Shown here piece by piece: positions 57,358 to 64,000 of a DNA stretch of 64,000 nt. How positions within the stretch are numbered: position 1 is the first letter of the stretch; every line of letters begins with the position of its first letter. Under the pieces are notes generated by a model. The model ran no database searches. It was not told where the DNA came from and saw only the letters and a program-made list of their open reading frames with translations. The DNA is taken from NCBI GenBank assembly GCA_016719225.1, contig JADKAN010000005.1, forward strand, positions 310,001 through 374,000. The letters are read 5' to 3'. The translations under genes were made by a program, and so were the position numbers. Source of the stretch: Flavobacteriales bacterium. Its GTDB lineage: Bacteria; Bacteroidota; Bacteroidia; Flavobacteriales_F; PHOS-HE28.

Positions 57358-58983
57358 ATGAGCAACGCCATTTTCACCCCACCGCAACCCCGCAATGAAC
57401 CCGTATTGGGCTATGCACCCGGTAGCACCGAGCGCAAGGAGCTCCAAGCTGAATACGACCGCCGCATGAAGCTCCGTATGGACGCACCGATGTGGATAGG
57501 AGGGAAGGCCGTGGAAACGAAGGACCAGCGGAAAATGACCCCACCGCATAAGCACAAACACCTGCTTGGCATGAGCCATCACGGGGATGCGAAGCACGTG
57601 AAAGCCGCCATTGACGCGGCCTTGAAGGCGAAGCGTGATTGGGCCAACATGCCGTGGGAGGAACGCGCAGCCATTTTCCTGAAGGCAGCGGATCTGATCA
57701 GCGGGCCGTACCGCGCGCACATCAACGCTGCCAGCATGCTGGGGCAAAGCAAGAACTGCTACCAAGCCGAGATCGACGCCGCCTGCGAGTTCGCCGACTT
57801 CCTGCGCTTCAACGTGTCCTACATGGTGCAGATCTATCGCGACCAACCCCAAAGTGCGCACGGCATCTGGAACCGTTTGGAGTACCGACCCTTGGAAGGT
57901 TTCGTATTCGCACTCTCACCGTTCAACTTCACCAGCATCGCGGGCAATCTTCCGGGTGCGCCTGCTTTGATGGGCAACACTGTTGTGTGGAAATGCGCCA
58001 ACACGCAGATCTATTCCGCGCAAGTGATCATGGAGATCTTCCGCATGTCCGGTCTGCCGGATGGTGTGATCAACCTGATCCACGTGGACGGCAAGGTGGT
58101 AGGGGATACCATCCTGCGGCATAAAGACTTCGCTGGCGTGCATTTTACCGGAAGCACCGGCGTATTCCGCACCATTTGGGGCGAGATCGGCAGCAACATC
58201 GCGAACTACAGGAGCTATCCCCGCATCGTTGGCGAGACAGGCGGCAAGGATTTCGTTGTTGCGCATGCCAGCGCGGATCCGGTGGCTCTGGCCACTGCAC
58301 TTGCGCGTGGTGCATTCGAATACCAAGGACAGAAATGCAGTGCGGCCAGCCGTGCCTACGTACCGGACAACCTCTGGCCGCAAGTGAAGAAGCAGCTTCA
58401 AGCCGACCTCGCCGCCATGAAGATGGGGGACCCCAGGGATTTCAAGAATTTCATCAACGCCGTGATCGACGAGAAGGCTTTCGACAAGATCACGGGTTAC
58501 ATCGCCGGGGCGAAAAAGAACAAGGATGTCAAGGTGATCGCCGGCGGAAAGAGCGATAAATCCACGGGCTACTTCATCGAACCCACCGTTCTGGAGAGCA
58601 AGGACGCTAAGAGCACTACCATGTGTGAGGAGATCTTCGGGCCTGTTCTCACCGTTTACGTGTACAGCGCCAACCGTTGGATGGATACGCTAAAGCTGGT
58701 GGACGCCACGGGTGAATACGCGCTCACCGGTGCCATTTTTGCACAGGACCGTGCCGCAGTGATCCAAGCCACTGAAACACTGGTGAACGCCGCAGGCAAC
58801 TTCTATATCAACGACAAGCCAACAGGCGCGGTGGTAGGGCAGCAGCCGTTCGGTGGTGCCCGCGGTAGTGGCACCAACGACAAAGCGGGCAGCTACCTCA
58901 ACCTCGTGCGCTGGGCCAGCCCACGGACGATCAAGGAGACCTTCGTGCCCGCCGTGGACTTCAGGTATCCGTTCTTGGGCTGA
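57358..58983 (+). CDS. pruA: L-glutamate gamma-semialdehyde dehydrogenase
   Basis: Second step of proline breakdown: oxidises glutamate semialdehyde (P5C) to glutamate with NAD+. It has 541 residues. Motifs are ALSPFNFTSIAGNL, VVWKCANTQIYSAQ, VHFTGSTGVF (NAD site), GETGGKDF with the general base E293, and FEYQGQKCSAASRAYVP with nucleophile C327. The C-terminus PFGGARGSGTNDKAG is diagnostic for this subgroup. The upstream in-frame start at 57178 lies in apaG and is rejected. No proline dehydrogenase gene is adjacent. Confidence 0.96.
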   Translation: MSNAIFTPPQPRNEPVLGYAPGSTERKELQAEYDRRMKLRMDAPMWIGGKAVETKDQRKMTPPHKHKHLLGMSHHGDAKHVKAAIDAALKAKRDWANMPWEERAAIFLKAADLISGPYRAHINAASMLGQSKNCYQAEIDAACEFADFLRFNVSYMVQIYRDQPQSAHGIWNRLEYRPLEGFVFALSPFNFTSIAGNLPGAPALMGNTVVWKCANTQIYSAQVIMEIFRMSGLPDGVINLIHVDGKVVGDTILRHKDFAGVHFTGSTGVFRTIWGEIGSNIANYRSYPRIVGETGGKDFVVAHASADPVALATALARGAFEYQGQKCSAASRAYVPDNLWPQVKKQLQADLAAMKMGDPRDFKNFINAVIDEKAFDKITGYIAGAKKNKDVKVIAGGKSDKSTGYFIEPTVLESKDAKSTTMCEEIFGPVLTVYVYSANRWMDTLKLVDATGEYALTGAIFAQDRAAVIQATETLVNAAGNFYINDKPTGAVVGQQPFGGARGSGTNDKAGSYLNLVRWASPRTIKETFVPAVDFRYPFLG

Positions 58984-59130
58984 TCGAATTGTTTTCACCA
59001 CTTAGGCACGAAGTGATCTTGGATCACGGGTTGTGATCCGGGCTTCAATATCGTACGCCGATGCTGCCAGCTGGCGATGCCTACTGGCAACTTGCCCGAG
59101 CAATCCACGATCGATCGTTGATCGGATGCA

Positions 59131-59481
59131 ATGCTTCCGGTGCAGGCCGCGTTACTTCCTGAGGAACTTCACGCCGTGAAAGAGAAAGTACTTCGTTTCG
59201 TCCCACGTTTCCTGCGCAACAGGTATGGTGCAGGCATATTGGCCATGGTGCTGTGGATAGGCCTTTTCGCCGACTACGACCTGTACACCATGTTCAAACT
59301 GCGCTTACAACTGCACAGCATGGTGCAGCAAAGGGACCATTACGAAGTACAGATAGGCGAGACACGCGCTCAACTGAACGAACTCACGAGCAACCAGGAG
59401 TTACTGGAGAAATTCGCCCGGGAGAAGTACTTGATGAAACGCGCCAACGAGGACGTGTTCGTGCTCGTGCCGAAGAAGTGA
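59131..59481 (+). CDS. FtsB/DivIC-family septum formation initiator
   Basis: A 116-residue bitopic membrane protein. One membrane segment at about 34-51 (AGILAMVLWIGLFADYD), then a coiled coil (RLQLHSMVQQRDHYEVQIGE, RAQLNELTSNQELLEKFARE) and the conserved end EKYLMKRANEDVFVLVP. FtsB/DivIC pairs with FtsL and FtsQ/DivIB in the divisome. The start is uncertain: the ATG at 59131 adds a 15-residue hydrophobic lead; a GTG at 59176 (VKEKVLRFVPRF) would give a more usual N-terminus. Confidence 0.88.
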   Translation: MLPVQAALLPEELHAVKEKVLRFVPRFLRNRYGAGILAMVLWIGLFADYDLYTMFKLRLQLHSMVQQRDHYEVQIGETRAQLNELTSNQELLEKFAREKYLMKRANEDVFVLVPKK

Positions 59482-59510
59482 GTCGGTGCTGTTGGAAGGG
59501 ATCGGTGGTT

Positions 59511-59528
59511 GCTGATAATTGTATCAGC
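59511..59528. terminator. Short inverted repeat between convergent genes
   Basis: GCTGATA, loop ATTG, TATCAGC: seven perfect pairs between the FtsB-like gene (plus) and slyD (minus). No T tract, so only a weak terminator candidate. Confidence 0.35.
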
Positions 59529-59539
59529 TGATCAACACG

Positions 59540-60010
59540 TCAATGATGGTGTCCACCCTCGCCATGCACATGGCCATGGGCCAATTCATCGGGGGTGGCT
59601 TCCCGCACTCCAGTCACTTCCACATCGAAATTCAGCGTAACGCCGGCCAGCGGATGGTTGCCGTCCACCACCACATCCTCCTGTGTTACCTCGCGTACCG
59701 TTACCACGCTATGCTCGCCAGCTTGGAACTGCATGCCGGTCTCTATCTGCTGGTCGCCGAAGCGGTCTTTTGGGACACGTTGGATCAGCTGCGGCTCCAC
59801 CACGCCGTAGCCATCTTCTGGTGTAACAACGGCAATGAACTTAGCACCAGTGCTTTTTCCTTCCATCTGCGCTTCCAGCCCGGGAACGATCATCTGTGAT
59901 CCTTGCAGGTAGGTTAAGGCGTCGCGGCCCTCGGAACTGTCGAGTACGGTGCCCTCGTTGTCAGTCAGTTTGTAATGAAAAGAGACCACGGAGTTCTTGG
60001 AAATGTTCAT
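59540..60010 (-). CDS. slyD: FKBP-type peptidyl-prolyl isomerase, SlyD-like
   Basis: A 156-residue cytoplasmic chaperone and prolyl isomerase. The FKBP part begins VSFHYKLTDNEGTVLDSSEG and contains LTYLQGSQMIVPGLEAQMEG and the insert-in-flap domain with EDGYGVVEPQLIQRVPKDRF. The C-terminus HGHVHGEGGHHH is the His-rich metal-binding tail typical of SlyD, which handles nickel. I chose the ATG at 60010 (MNISKNSVVSFHY) over an upstream ATG at 60049. It is transcribed separately from the oxidase operon, with 170 bases between. Confidence 0.94.
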   Translation of the reverse strand: MNISKNSVVSFHYKLTDNEGTVLDSSEGRDALTYLQGSQMIVPGLEAQMEGKSTGAKFIAVVTPEDGYGVVEPQLIQRVPKDRFGDQQIETGMQFQAGEHSVVTVREVTQEDVVVDGNHPLAGVTLNFDVEVTGVREATPDELAHGHVHGEGGHHH

Positions 60011-60180
60011 GCGTAGCGTGCTTTGATCCGTTTGTTTTCGGGGCTGCAAAACTACCTACCCGATCCAGTAACGCAAGGATCTCACCCTTCAGGTCCGCGA
60101 TTGATCGCCAACCCCGACCTTCTTACCGGTCTTCTTCCACCCACCTGCCGAGGCTTTAAGCTGTGCAGTTGCGCAATGGC

Positions 60181-60591
60181 TCAAAGGTGTGCCGGCGTCC
60201 AATACAGCGTGAAGTAGAAGGCCGCGAAACCTACGAAAGCGATCACCATGGCCCATACCCAGGACGGGATGGCCTTGGGTGTTTCCGAGCCAGTGATCAT
60301 GAAGACATCCGTCCGTTCACTGCCATATGCGTTCACCGTGATGGGGATGCGATCCTCTACCACTTCGTCAGGCTTCAAGCCCAACACGGTAATGGATGGA
60401 CCATTGCGTACCTCGAACGGGATGGTCCGCACGCCTTCCACGCCGTTGGTGCTGCGGGCAACGATGCGCAGGCTGTGTGGTCCATCCGGCAGCTTGGTTG
60501 TGTCGAAGAGGAATTTTACCGGCGGGGCATATTCCGCGAACGGGGCCGGCTCATCATCGAGGAACAGTTTAACGGTACGTTCAATTGCCAT
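60181..60591 (-). CDS. Ig-like domain protein with C-terminal membrane anchor, in oxidase operon (unknown)
   Basis: A 136-residue protein. Residues 1-100 are beta-rich (VKLFLDDEPAPFAEYAPPVK, LPDGPHSLRIVARSTNGVEG, RNGPSITVLGLKP) and resemble Ig-like or FixH-like envelope modules. One membrane segment at about 111-130 (WVWAMVIAFVGFAAFYFTLYW) anchors the C-terminus. There is no signal peptide, so the protein should be tail-anchored, or the N-terminal domain is translocated by another route. It is the last gene of the Rrf2-cbb3-like operon and overlaps the preceding gene by 11 bases. It may stabilise the oxidase complex; that is inference. Confidence 0.7.
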   Translation of the reverse strand: MAIERTVKLFLDDEPAPFAEYAPPVKFLFDTTKLPDGPHSLRIVARSTNGVEGVRTIPFEVRNGPSITVLGLKPDEVVEDRIPITVNAYGSERTDVFMITGSETPKAIPSWVWAMVIAFVGFAAFYFTLYWTPAHL

Positions 60592-60859
60592 CGTGCAGGG
60601 GGGTATTGAGGATGGATCGCTTGATGTGGTCCTCCGCGCCCTCGCCGGGCTTAACCAGATATTTCACTGCGAACACCAAGGTGATCAGGACGATGACACC
60701 CGACAGGTAAATGATCGGCATGTCCCATCCGCTCTCTGGCCCGGTGCCGTGGGAGATCCCCTTCAAGATCGCTGGCTGTTGCTTTTCACAGGCTTCGCAA
60801 GCCCACATAGGCATTGCAAAGAGCAAAGCAAGGACGAAGATGGCAAGCTTTTTGATCAT
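60581..60859 (-). CDS. Small membrane protein with CxxC motif in oxidase operon (unknown)
   Basis: A 92-residue protein. N-terminal hydrophobic segment MIKKLAIFVLALLFAMPMWA, then CEACEKQQ (a CxxC placed at the periplasmic face), a loop, and a second membrane segment at about 48-70 (MPIIYLSGVIVLITLVFAVK) with a basic cytoplasmic tail. The CxxC could bind copper or haem or form a redox disulfide. It overlaps the cytochrome gene upstream by four bases (ATGA). It is in the place where CcoQ-like subunits are found, but shows no similarity that I can recognise. Confidence 0.7.
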   Translation of the reverse strand: MIKKLAIFVLALLFAMPMWACEACEKQQPAILKGISHGTGPESGWDMPIIYLSGVIVLITLVFAVKYLVKPGEGAEDHIKRSILNTPLHDGN

Positions 60860-61890
60860 TTTGAAGCGGTTTCAGGTGCAATGACAGCACGTTGGGTCTT
60901 TACCGTTGCGGCATCGGTTGGTGGGGCGTCGTTACCGAAATGAGAGCGTACATAATTGATGACGGCCGCTATCTCCTCATCATTCAGGTTCGCTGCCTGC
61001 GATGGCATCGGACCATAATTGGGTCTTGCGCTATACCCACCCAGCACGATATCGACCATCTTTAGTGGATCCTTGTCGTTCACCACGGGACTTCCTGCCA
61101 GCGGAGGGAATGCGCCAGCGAGGCCCTTGGCATCCGGTTGGTGGCAAGCCGCGCAAACACTCGAGAAAACTGCTCCGCCGTCCACGGCCGGAGCTGCAGC
61201 CCCAGCCCCAGCGACCGCGGCGGCTACGGGTTTACCATTGGCGCCCGGGGTGGCGATGAAGTCTTCCGGAGCCACTCCTTGGGGTAATGGCGCCTGTTTC
61301 AGGGAGATCAGATAAGCCACCAGGTCCTTCGCGCGTTCCGTTGCGATCACCTTGTGACCCGGGTGCTCCAGCTTGTCCGCAGGAACAGAAAGTACAAAAT
61401 CATCCGGCTTTACCGCGGTGGAATCCACCTCGGTGAAGAGCCATCCATAACGTGGCATGATCGATGCTTTTTCCACCATCCGAGGATTGTACAGATGCAG
61501 CATTTGCCATGCTTCGCTGCCCTTGCGCACGCCCACGTTGGTGAGGTCGGGCCCGGTGCGTTCACTGCCGAGCAATGATGGTGTGTTGTGCCAGATATCG
61601 GGACGCTTTTTGCTATAGTAATAGTCACTCGGGATGGACGGGCGCGAACCCCAGGTCTTGTCCATTTCGATGTTGCGTACCTGTTGCGTGTGGCAACCAA
61701 TGCAGCCCTCAGAGACATAGACATTAAGTCCGCGCTGCTCCTGTAGGGTCATTTTGGGCATGTCCGGTAGTGGTGAATTGTTGTCCTGCATGCTCAATGC
61801 AGGGGTGACGGCAACGCCCGTGCTCAGTAGCACGAAGCCCATCAACGCGACATTCACGAGGGTCGCATGGTCCTTATGGAAATTGATCAT
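60856..61890 (-). CDS. CcoO-like dihaem cytochrome c subunit
   Basis: A 344-residue membrane-anchored cytochrome. One N-terminal helix at about 10-32. The first haem site is GCIGCHTQQVR (C63, C66, H67) in a CcoO-type domain: NVYVSEGCIGCHTQQVRNIE, RTGPDLTNVGVRKGSEAWQM and LYNPRMVEKASIMPRYGWLF (M145 as axial ligand). A flexible Ala-rich linker at about 220-238 leads to a second class I domain with SSVCAACH (C246, C249, H250) and the GPMPSQ Met. Canonical CcoO has one haem, so the second domain may replace the missing CcoP. ATGA overlaps link it to both neighbours. Confidence 0.9.
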   Translation of the reverse strand: MINFHKDHATLVNVALMGFVLLSTGVAVTPALSMQDNNSPLPDMPKMTLQEQRGLNVYVSEGCIGCHTQQVRNIEMDKTWGSRPSIPSDYYYSKKRPDIWHNTPSLLGSERTGPDLTNVGVRKGSEAWQMLHLYNPRMVEKASIMPRYGWLFTEVDSTAVKPDDFVLSVPADKLEHPGHKVIATERAKDLVAYLISLKQAPLPQGVAPEDFIATPGANGKPVAAAVAGAGAAAPAVDGGAVFSSVCAACHQPDAKGLAGAFPPLAGSPVVNDKDPLKMVDIVLGGYSARPNYGPMPSQAANLNDEEIAAVINYVRSHFGNDAPPTDAATVKTQRAVIAPETASK

Positions 61891-63695
61891 AGCTCAGCGG
61901 GTATAGGATTTCCGATCTCGGATGGGACGACAGGGAGTGGCTGGCGGACCATGGTGTAGAAATTCCAAGCGAAGATCCAGTGGGAGATGAACATCAGCGT
62001 GCCGCCGACCGCACGCCAGGTCCAGTATCCCCGGGTAGCGATCACCGTGTCAATGAACGGTACACCTTCCACCCAAGCCATACCCTTCACCGTGCCGCCT
62101 GCCATCAGCGAAACGGTATAGGCGAAGAGACCGATGAAGGCGAGCCAGAAGTGCGCACCGACCAACAATTGCGAGGGTTCACGCCCGGTCATCTTAGGAA
62201 GCAGTGCATAGATGCAGGCCCAGAGGATGAAGCAGATGATGCCGTACATCGTCATGTGTGAGTGCGCCACGTTGAAATCCGTGAAGTGCCATACGTTCTG
62301 CGTGAACCGGAAGGCTTGGAAACTGCCCTGGGAACTACCCACGAAGTAGAAGATCACACCCACGAGAAAGAACGGTAGCACATAGCTCTTGCCGATCGCG
62401 CTCCAACTGCCGCGCATGGTCATCAGGAAGTTCGTGGTGCCGGCGATCACCGGGATGAACATGCCCATACTGAAGACGATCGCCACGGTCTGTAACCACC
62501 AAGGCAGCGGCGAGAAGATGAAATGGTGCGTACCGATCATGGTGTAGAAGAGCATCTGCGTCCAGAATGCCAGCACACCCAAGGAATAGGAATAGATGGG
62601 CTTGTTGAGCGACGATGGCAGGTAGTAATAAATGAGGCCCAGCGTGAACGTCATGAACCACATGCCCACGCCTTGGTGCATATAATAGCCCTGGGTGATC
62701 GTCTCACCCAGGCCATCCTGATAAAAGGGCAAGTAGGCGATGACGGTCAGCACGATGGTCCACACGAGGGAAGCCAGCAAGTACCAGTTGCTCACATAGA
62801 TCTCAGGGATCTTGCGCCGTTTCACCGTAGCATAGAAATTCCGGAACGTGAGGATAAGGCCCAATGCGAAAGGCAACATCGCAGGCCATACATACTCGCG
62901 GTATTCGCCGCCACCGTTGTTGATGCCGGCCATCAGGCAGACATTACCTGCGATAACGGAAAAGTTGATGAGGCCGAATGCCCACCAGCCCCGCTTGTAA
63001 CTGTGGATCTTCGTGGCTGAGGTCCGCGCGATCACGAAGTAGGCAAGGCCTATCATCGCCATGGAGGCCCAACCCCAGAAAACGGTATTGGTATGCACCG
63101 GACGTAAACGCCCGAAGGAGAGCCAAGCCACCTCGTCCAGGTCAGGCCAAATGAATTTCAGACCGAGATACTCGCCTACGGAAGTGCCGAAGAGCAGCCA
63201 GAAGGTGGAGGCTGCCAAGTACCAGATGATCAATTGTTGCAAAGGCTTCGGCACATCCAGCCGGGCGCGGGAGTAGATCTTTTCATCCACGATCGGATTG
63301 TTAGGCTCACTGGTGGCTCCAGCTATCAAGGCTTTGTCGTCGAAGGCGGTGGCGCTACCGCCCAGCTCATTGCCCCGCAGGCGGTACTCCAAGGCTGCCT
63401 CATGCCGTGCGCGATCCTCATCACTGATGCCTGTTCTCCCTTCTGCCACAGTGTGTTTTTCCTTGGTCTGTTGGATCAAGCGGCTCACCTTGGCCGCGAT
63501 GATCAGAACGGCTACGAAAAGCACGATGCCCAGTAGCACCATGGTGCCCACCACGCCCGGACTGCTCAACCAGCCCTCGGTCTTGGAGCTCTGCGCCATG
63601 GCGCCTTGCATCAGGCACAAAGCGATGGCCAAGAACGTTGGCCGTTGCAACCCATTCATCGGATACCAAGGTCCGGTTTTGGAATGTGAATTCAT
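61887..63695 (-). CDS. cbb3-like haem-copper oxidase subunit I (CcoN-like)
   Basis: A 602-residue subunit, longer than the usual 470-490 through an N-terminal part with a signal-like helix, a second helix (about 46-68) and a soluble linker. Ligands can be read: H201 (RLRPVHTN, low-spin haem), H340 (YMHQGVG, CuB), H390 and H391 (IGTHHFIF), H478 and H480 (VAHSHMTMYG). Y384 (FYTMIGTHH) lies 44 residues after H340, the spacing of the cross-linked His-Tyr pair in cbb3 oxidases as I remember it, which favours oxygen reduction. The usual GHNAVG reads MHQGVG here. Its ATG overlaps the Rrf2 stop; a start at 63659 is possible. Confidence 0.88.
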   Translation of the reverse strand: MNSHSKTGPWYPMNGLQRPTFLAIALCLMQGAMAQSSKTEGWLSSPGVVGTMVLLGIVLFVAVLIIAAKVSRLIQQTKEKHTVAEGRTGISDEDRARHEAALEYRLRGNELGGSATAFDDKALIAGATSEPNNPIVDEKIYSRARLDVPKPLQQLIIWYLAASTFWLLFGTSVGEYLGLKFIWPDLDEVAWLSFGRLRPVHTNTVFWGWASMAMIGLAYFVIARTSATKIHSYKRGWWAFGLINFSVIAGNVCLMAGINNGGGEYREYVWPAMLPFALGLILTFRNFYATVKRRKIPEIYVSNWYLLASLVWTIVLTVIAYLPFYQDGLGETITQGYYMHQGVGMWFMTFTLGLIYYYLPSSLNKPIYSYSLGVLAFWTQMLFYTMIGTHHFIFSPLPWWLQTVAIVFSMGMFIPVIAGTTNFLMTMRGSWSAIGKSYVLPFFLVGVIFYFVGSSQGSFQAFRFTQNVWHFTDFNVAHSHMTMYGIICFILWACIYALLPKMTGREPSQLLVGAHFWLAFIGLFAYTVSLMAGGTVKGMAWVEGVPFIDTVIATRGYWTWRAVGGTLMFISHWIFAWNFYTMVRQPLPVVPSEIGNPIPAEL

Positions 63696-64000
63696 ATCCT
63701 TAAACGTTTTGTTCCGTTGTGCAACCCTTGGGACAGACTGTGGACATCAGTGGTTTCCAAAATTGCGTTCAGCTCGTCCCTCACCTTGCTGAACTGTTCG
63801 TGCATAGGGCAGGGATCGTCGCGTTTGCAGAGCCCTAGGCCCATGGCACAATCATGGCGGAAAGCATCGTCGCCAACGGCCTCCATGACCATGCGTAGGT
63901 TCACTTTCCTGGCCTTTAATGGCGGTAGATCAAAGCCCCCATTGGGTCCGCGCTGCGAAGTCATGATGCCTGCCCGCGCCAGGTCCTGCATCACCTTGGC
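63692..64000 (-). CDS. Rrf2-family Fe-S transcriptional regulator (5' end outside window)
   Basis: About 103 residues of the C-terminal part are in the window; the frame is open to the edge. The visible part contains the end of the winged helix (LARAGIMTSQRGPNGGF) and a Cys cluster in DCAMGLGLCKRDDPCPMHEQ with spacing C-x6-C-x5-C, the place where IscR/NsrR-type proteins bind an Fe-S cluster. It overlaps the oxidase gene by ATGA, so it is the first visible gene of that operon and probably autoregulates it in response to NO, oxygen or iron-sulfur status. The signal is inference. Confidence 0.88.
   Translation of the reverse strand, partial: AKVMQDLARAGIMTSQRGPNGGFDLPPLKARKVNLRMVMEAVGDDAFRHDCAMGLGLCKRDDPCPMHEQFSKVRDELNAILETTDVHSLSQGLHNGTKRLRI

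Noticed and set aside
61887..63695. Assignment of the oxidase subunit as cNOR-type NorB
   Set aside because: The NorB HLWVEGVWE pattern is absent, while a Tyr at the cbb3 position and the CcoO-like partner are present; other NOR types are left open in the findings.

Overview
The window is a contiguous piece of a Bacteroidota chromosome. The evidence is four secreted proteins with C-terminal type IX secretion (T9SS) sorting domains, a PID-CTERM/exosortase pair, promoters of the TTTG-N19-TANNTTTG type, almost no Shine-Dalgarno sequences, and the order rpsU-xerC-hpf-tRNAs-tuf-trnW-secE-nusG-rplKAJL-rpoBC-DUF3467. The GC content looks well above that of most Flavobacteriales, so a high-GC environmental flavobacterial-type lineage is possible; that placement is inference.

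Layout. 1-2510: the end of a sugar-nucleotide-type SDR gene, a helix-hairpin-helix membrane protein and an acyl-CoA dehydrogenase. 2536-5906 (minus): an operon for a PID-CTERM mini-substrate, an exosortase, a small membrane protein, UDP-GlcNAc 2-epimerase (wecB) and a glycosyltransferase. 6180-14547 (plus): a polysaccharide locus with a Wzc-like co-polymerase/tyrosine kinase, a Wzm/Wzt-type ABC exporter, an FkbM methyltransferase, a DegT aminotransferase, a NeuD-type acyltransferase and a GT2 glycosyltransferase. The two divergent blocks together look like a cell-surface glycan and envelope-sorting region.

14571-30373 is the translation/transcription core: rpsU, xerC, hpf, tRNA-Thr/Tyr/Gly/Thr, tuf, tRNA-Trp, secE, nusG, rplK, rplA, rplJ, rplL, rpoB, rpoC and a DUF3467 gene, with several hairpins between genes. 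30374-31297 is non-coding and holds an array of about 30 copies of an 8-bp repeat and an orphan minus-strand terminator. 31298-34522 carries two T9SS cargo genes, the second with a one-base frameshift.

34665-48424 is mixed housekeeping and envelope: a patatin/beta-barrel protein, a metal-receptor protein, cystathionine beta-synthase, a T9SS cargo protein, a LolC/E-type permease divergent from a NamZ-type muramidase (their start codons overlap), dnaK, a DUF4249 lipoprotein, panB and an RluA-type pseudouridine synthase. 48541-59481: priA, an unknown lipoprotein and secreted protein leading into a large ABCG-like transporter, a T9SS beta-propeller protein, apaG, pruA and an FtsB/DivIC-type division protein. 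59540-64000 (minus): slyD, then a tightly overlapping operon of an Rrf2 Fe-S-type regulator, a cbb3-like haem-copper oxidase subunit, a dihaem CcoO-like cytochrome and two uncharacterised membrane proteins.

Most interesting points: the exosortase module, whose only visible substrate leaves a mature peptide of about 15 residues; the non-canonical cbb3-like operon with an Fe-S regulator; overlapping divergent start codons at 42203-42206; the frameshifted fibre-like T9SS gene; and the 8-bp tandem array.
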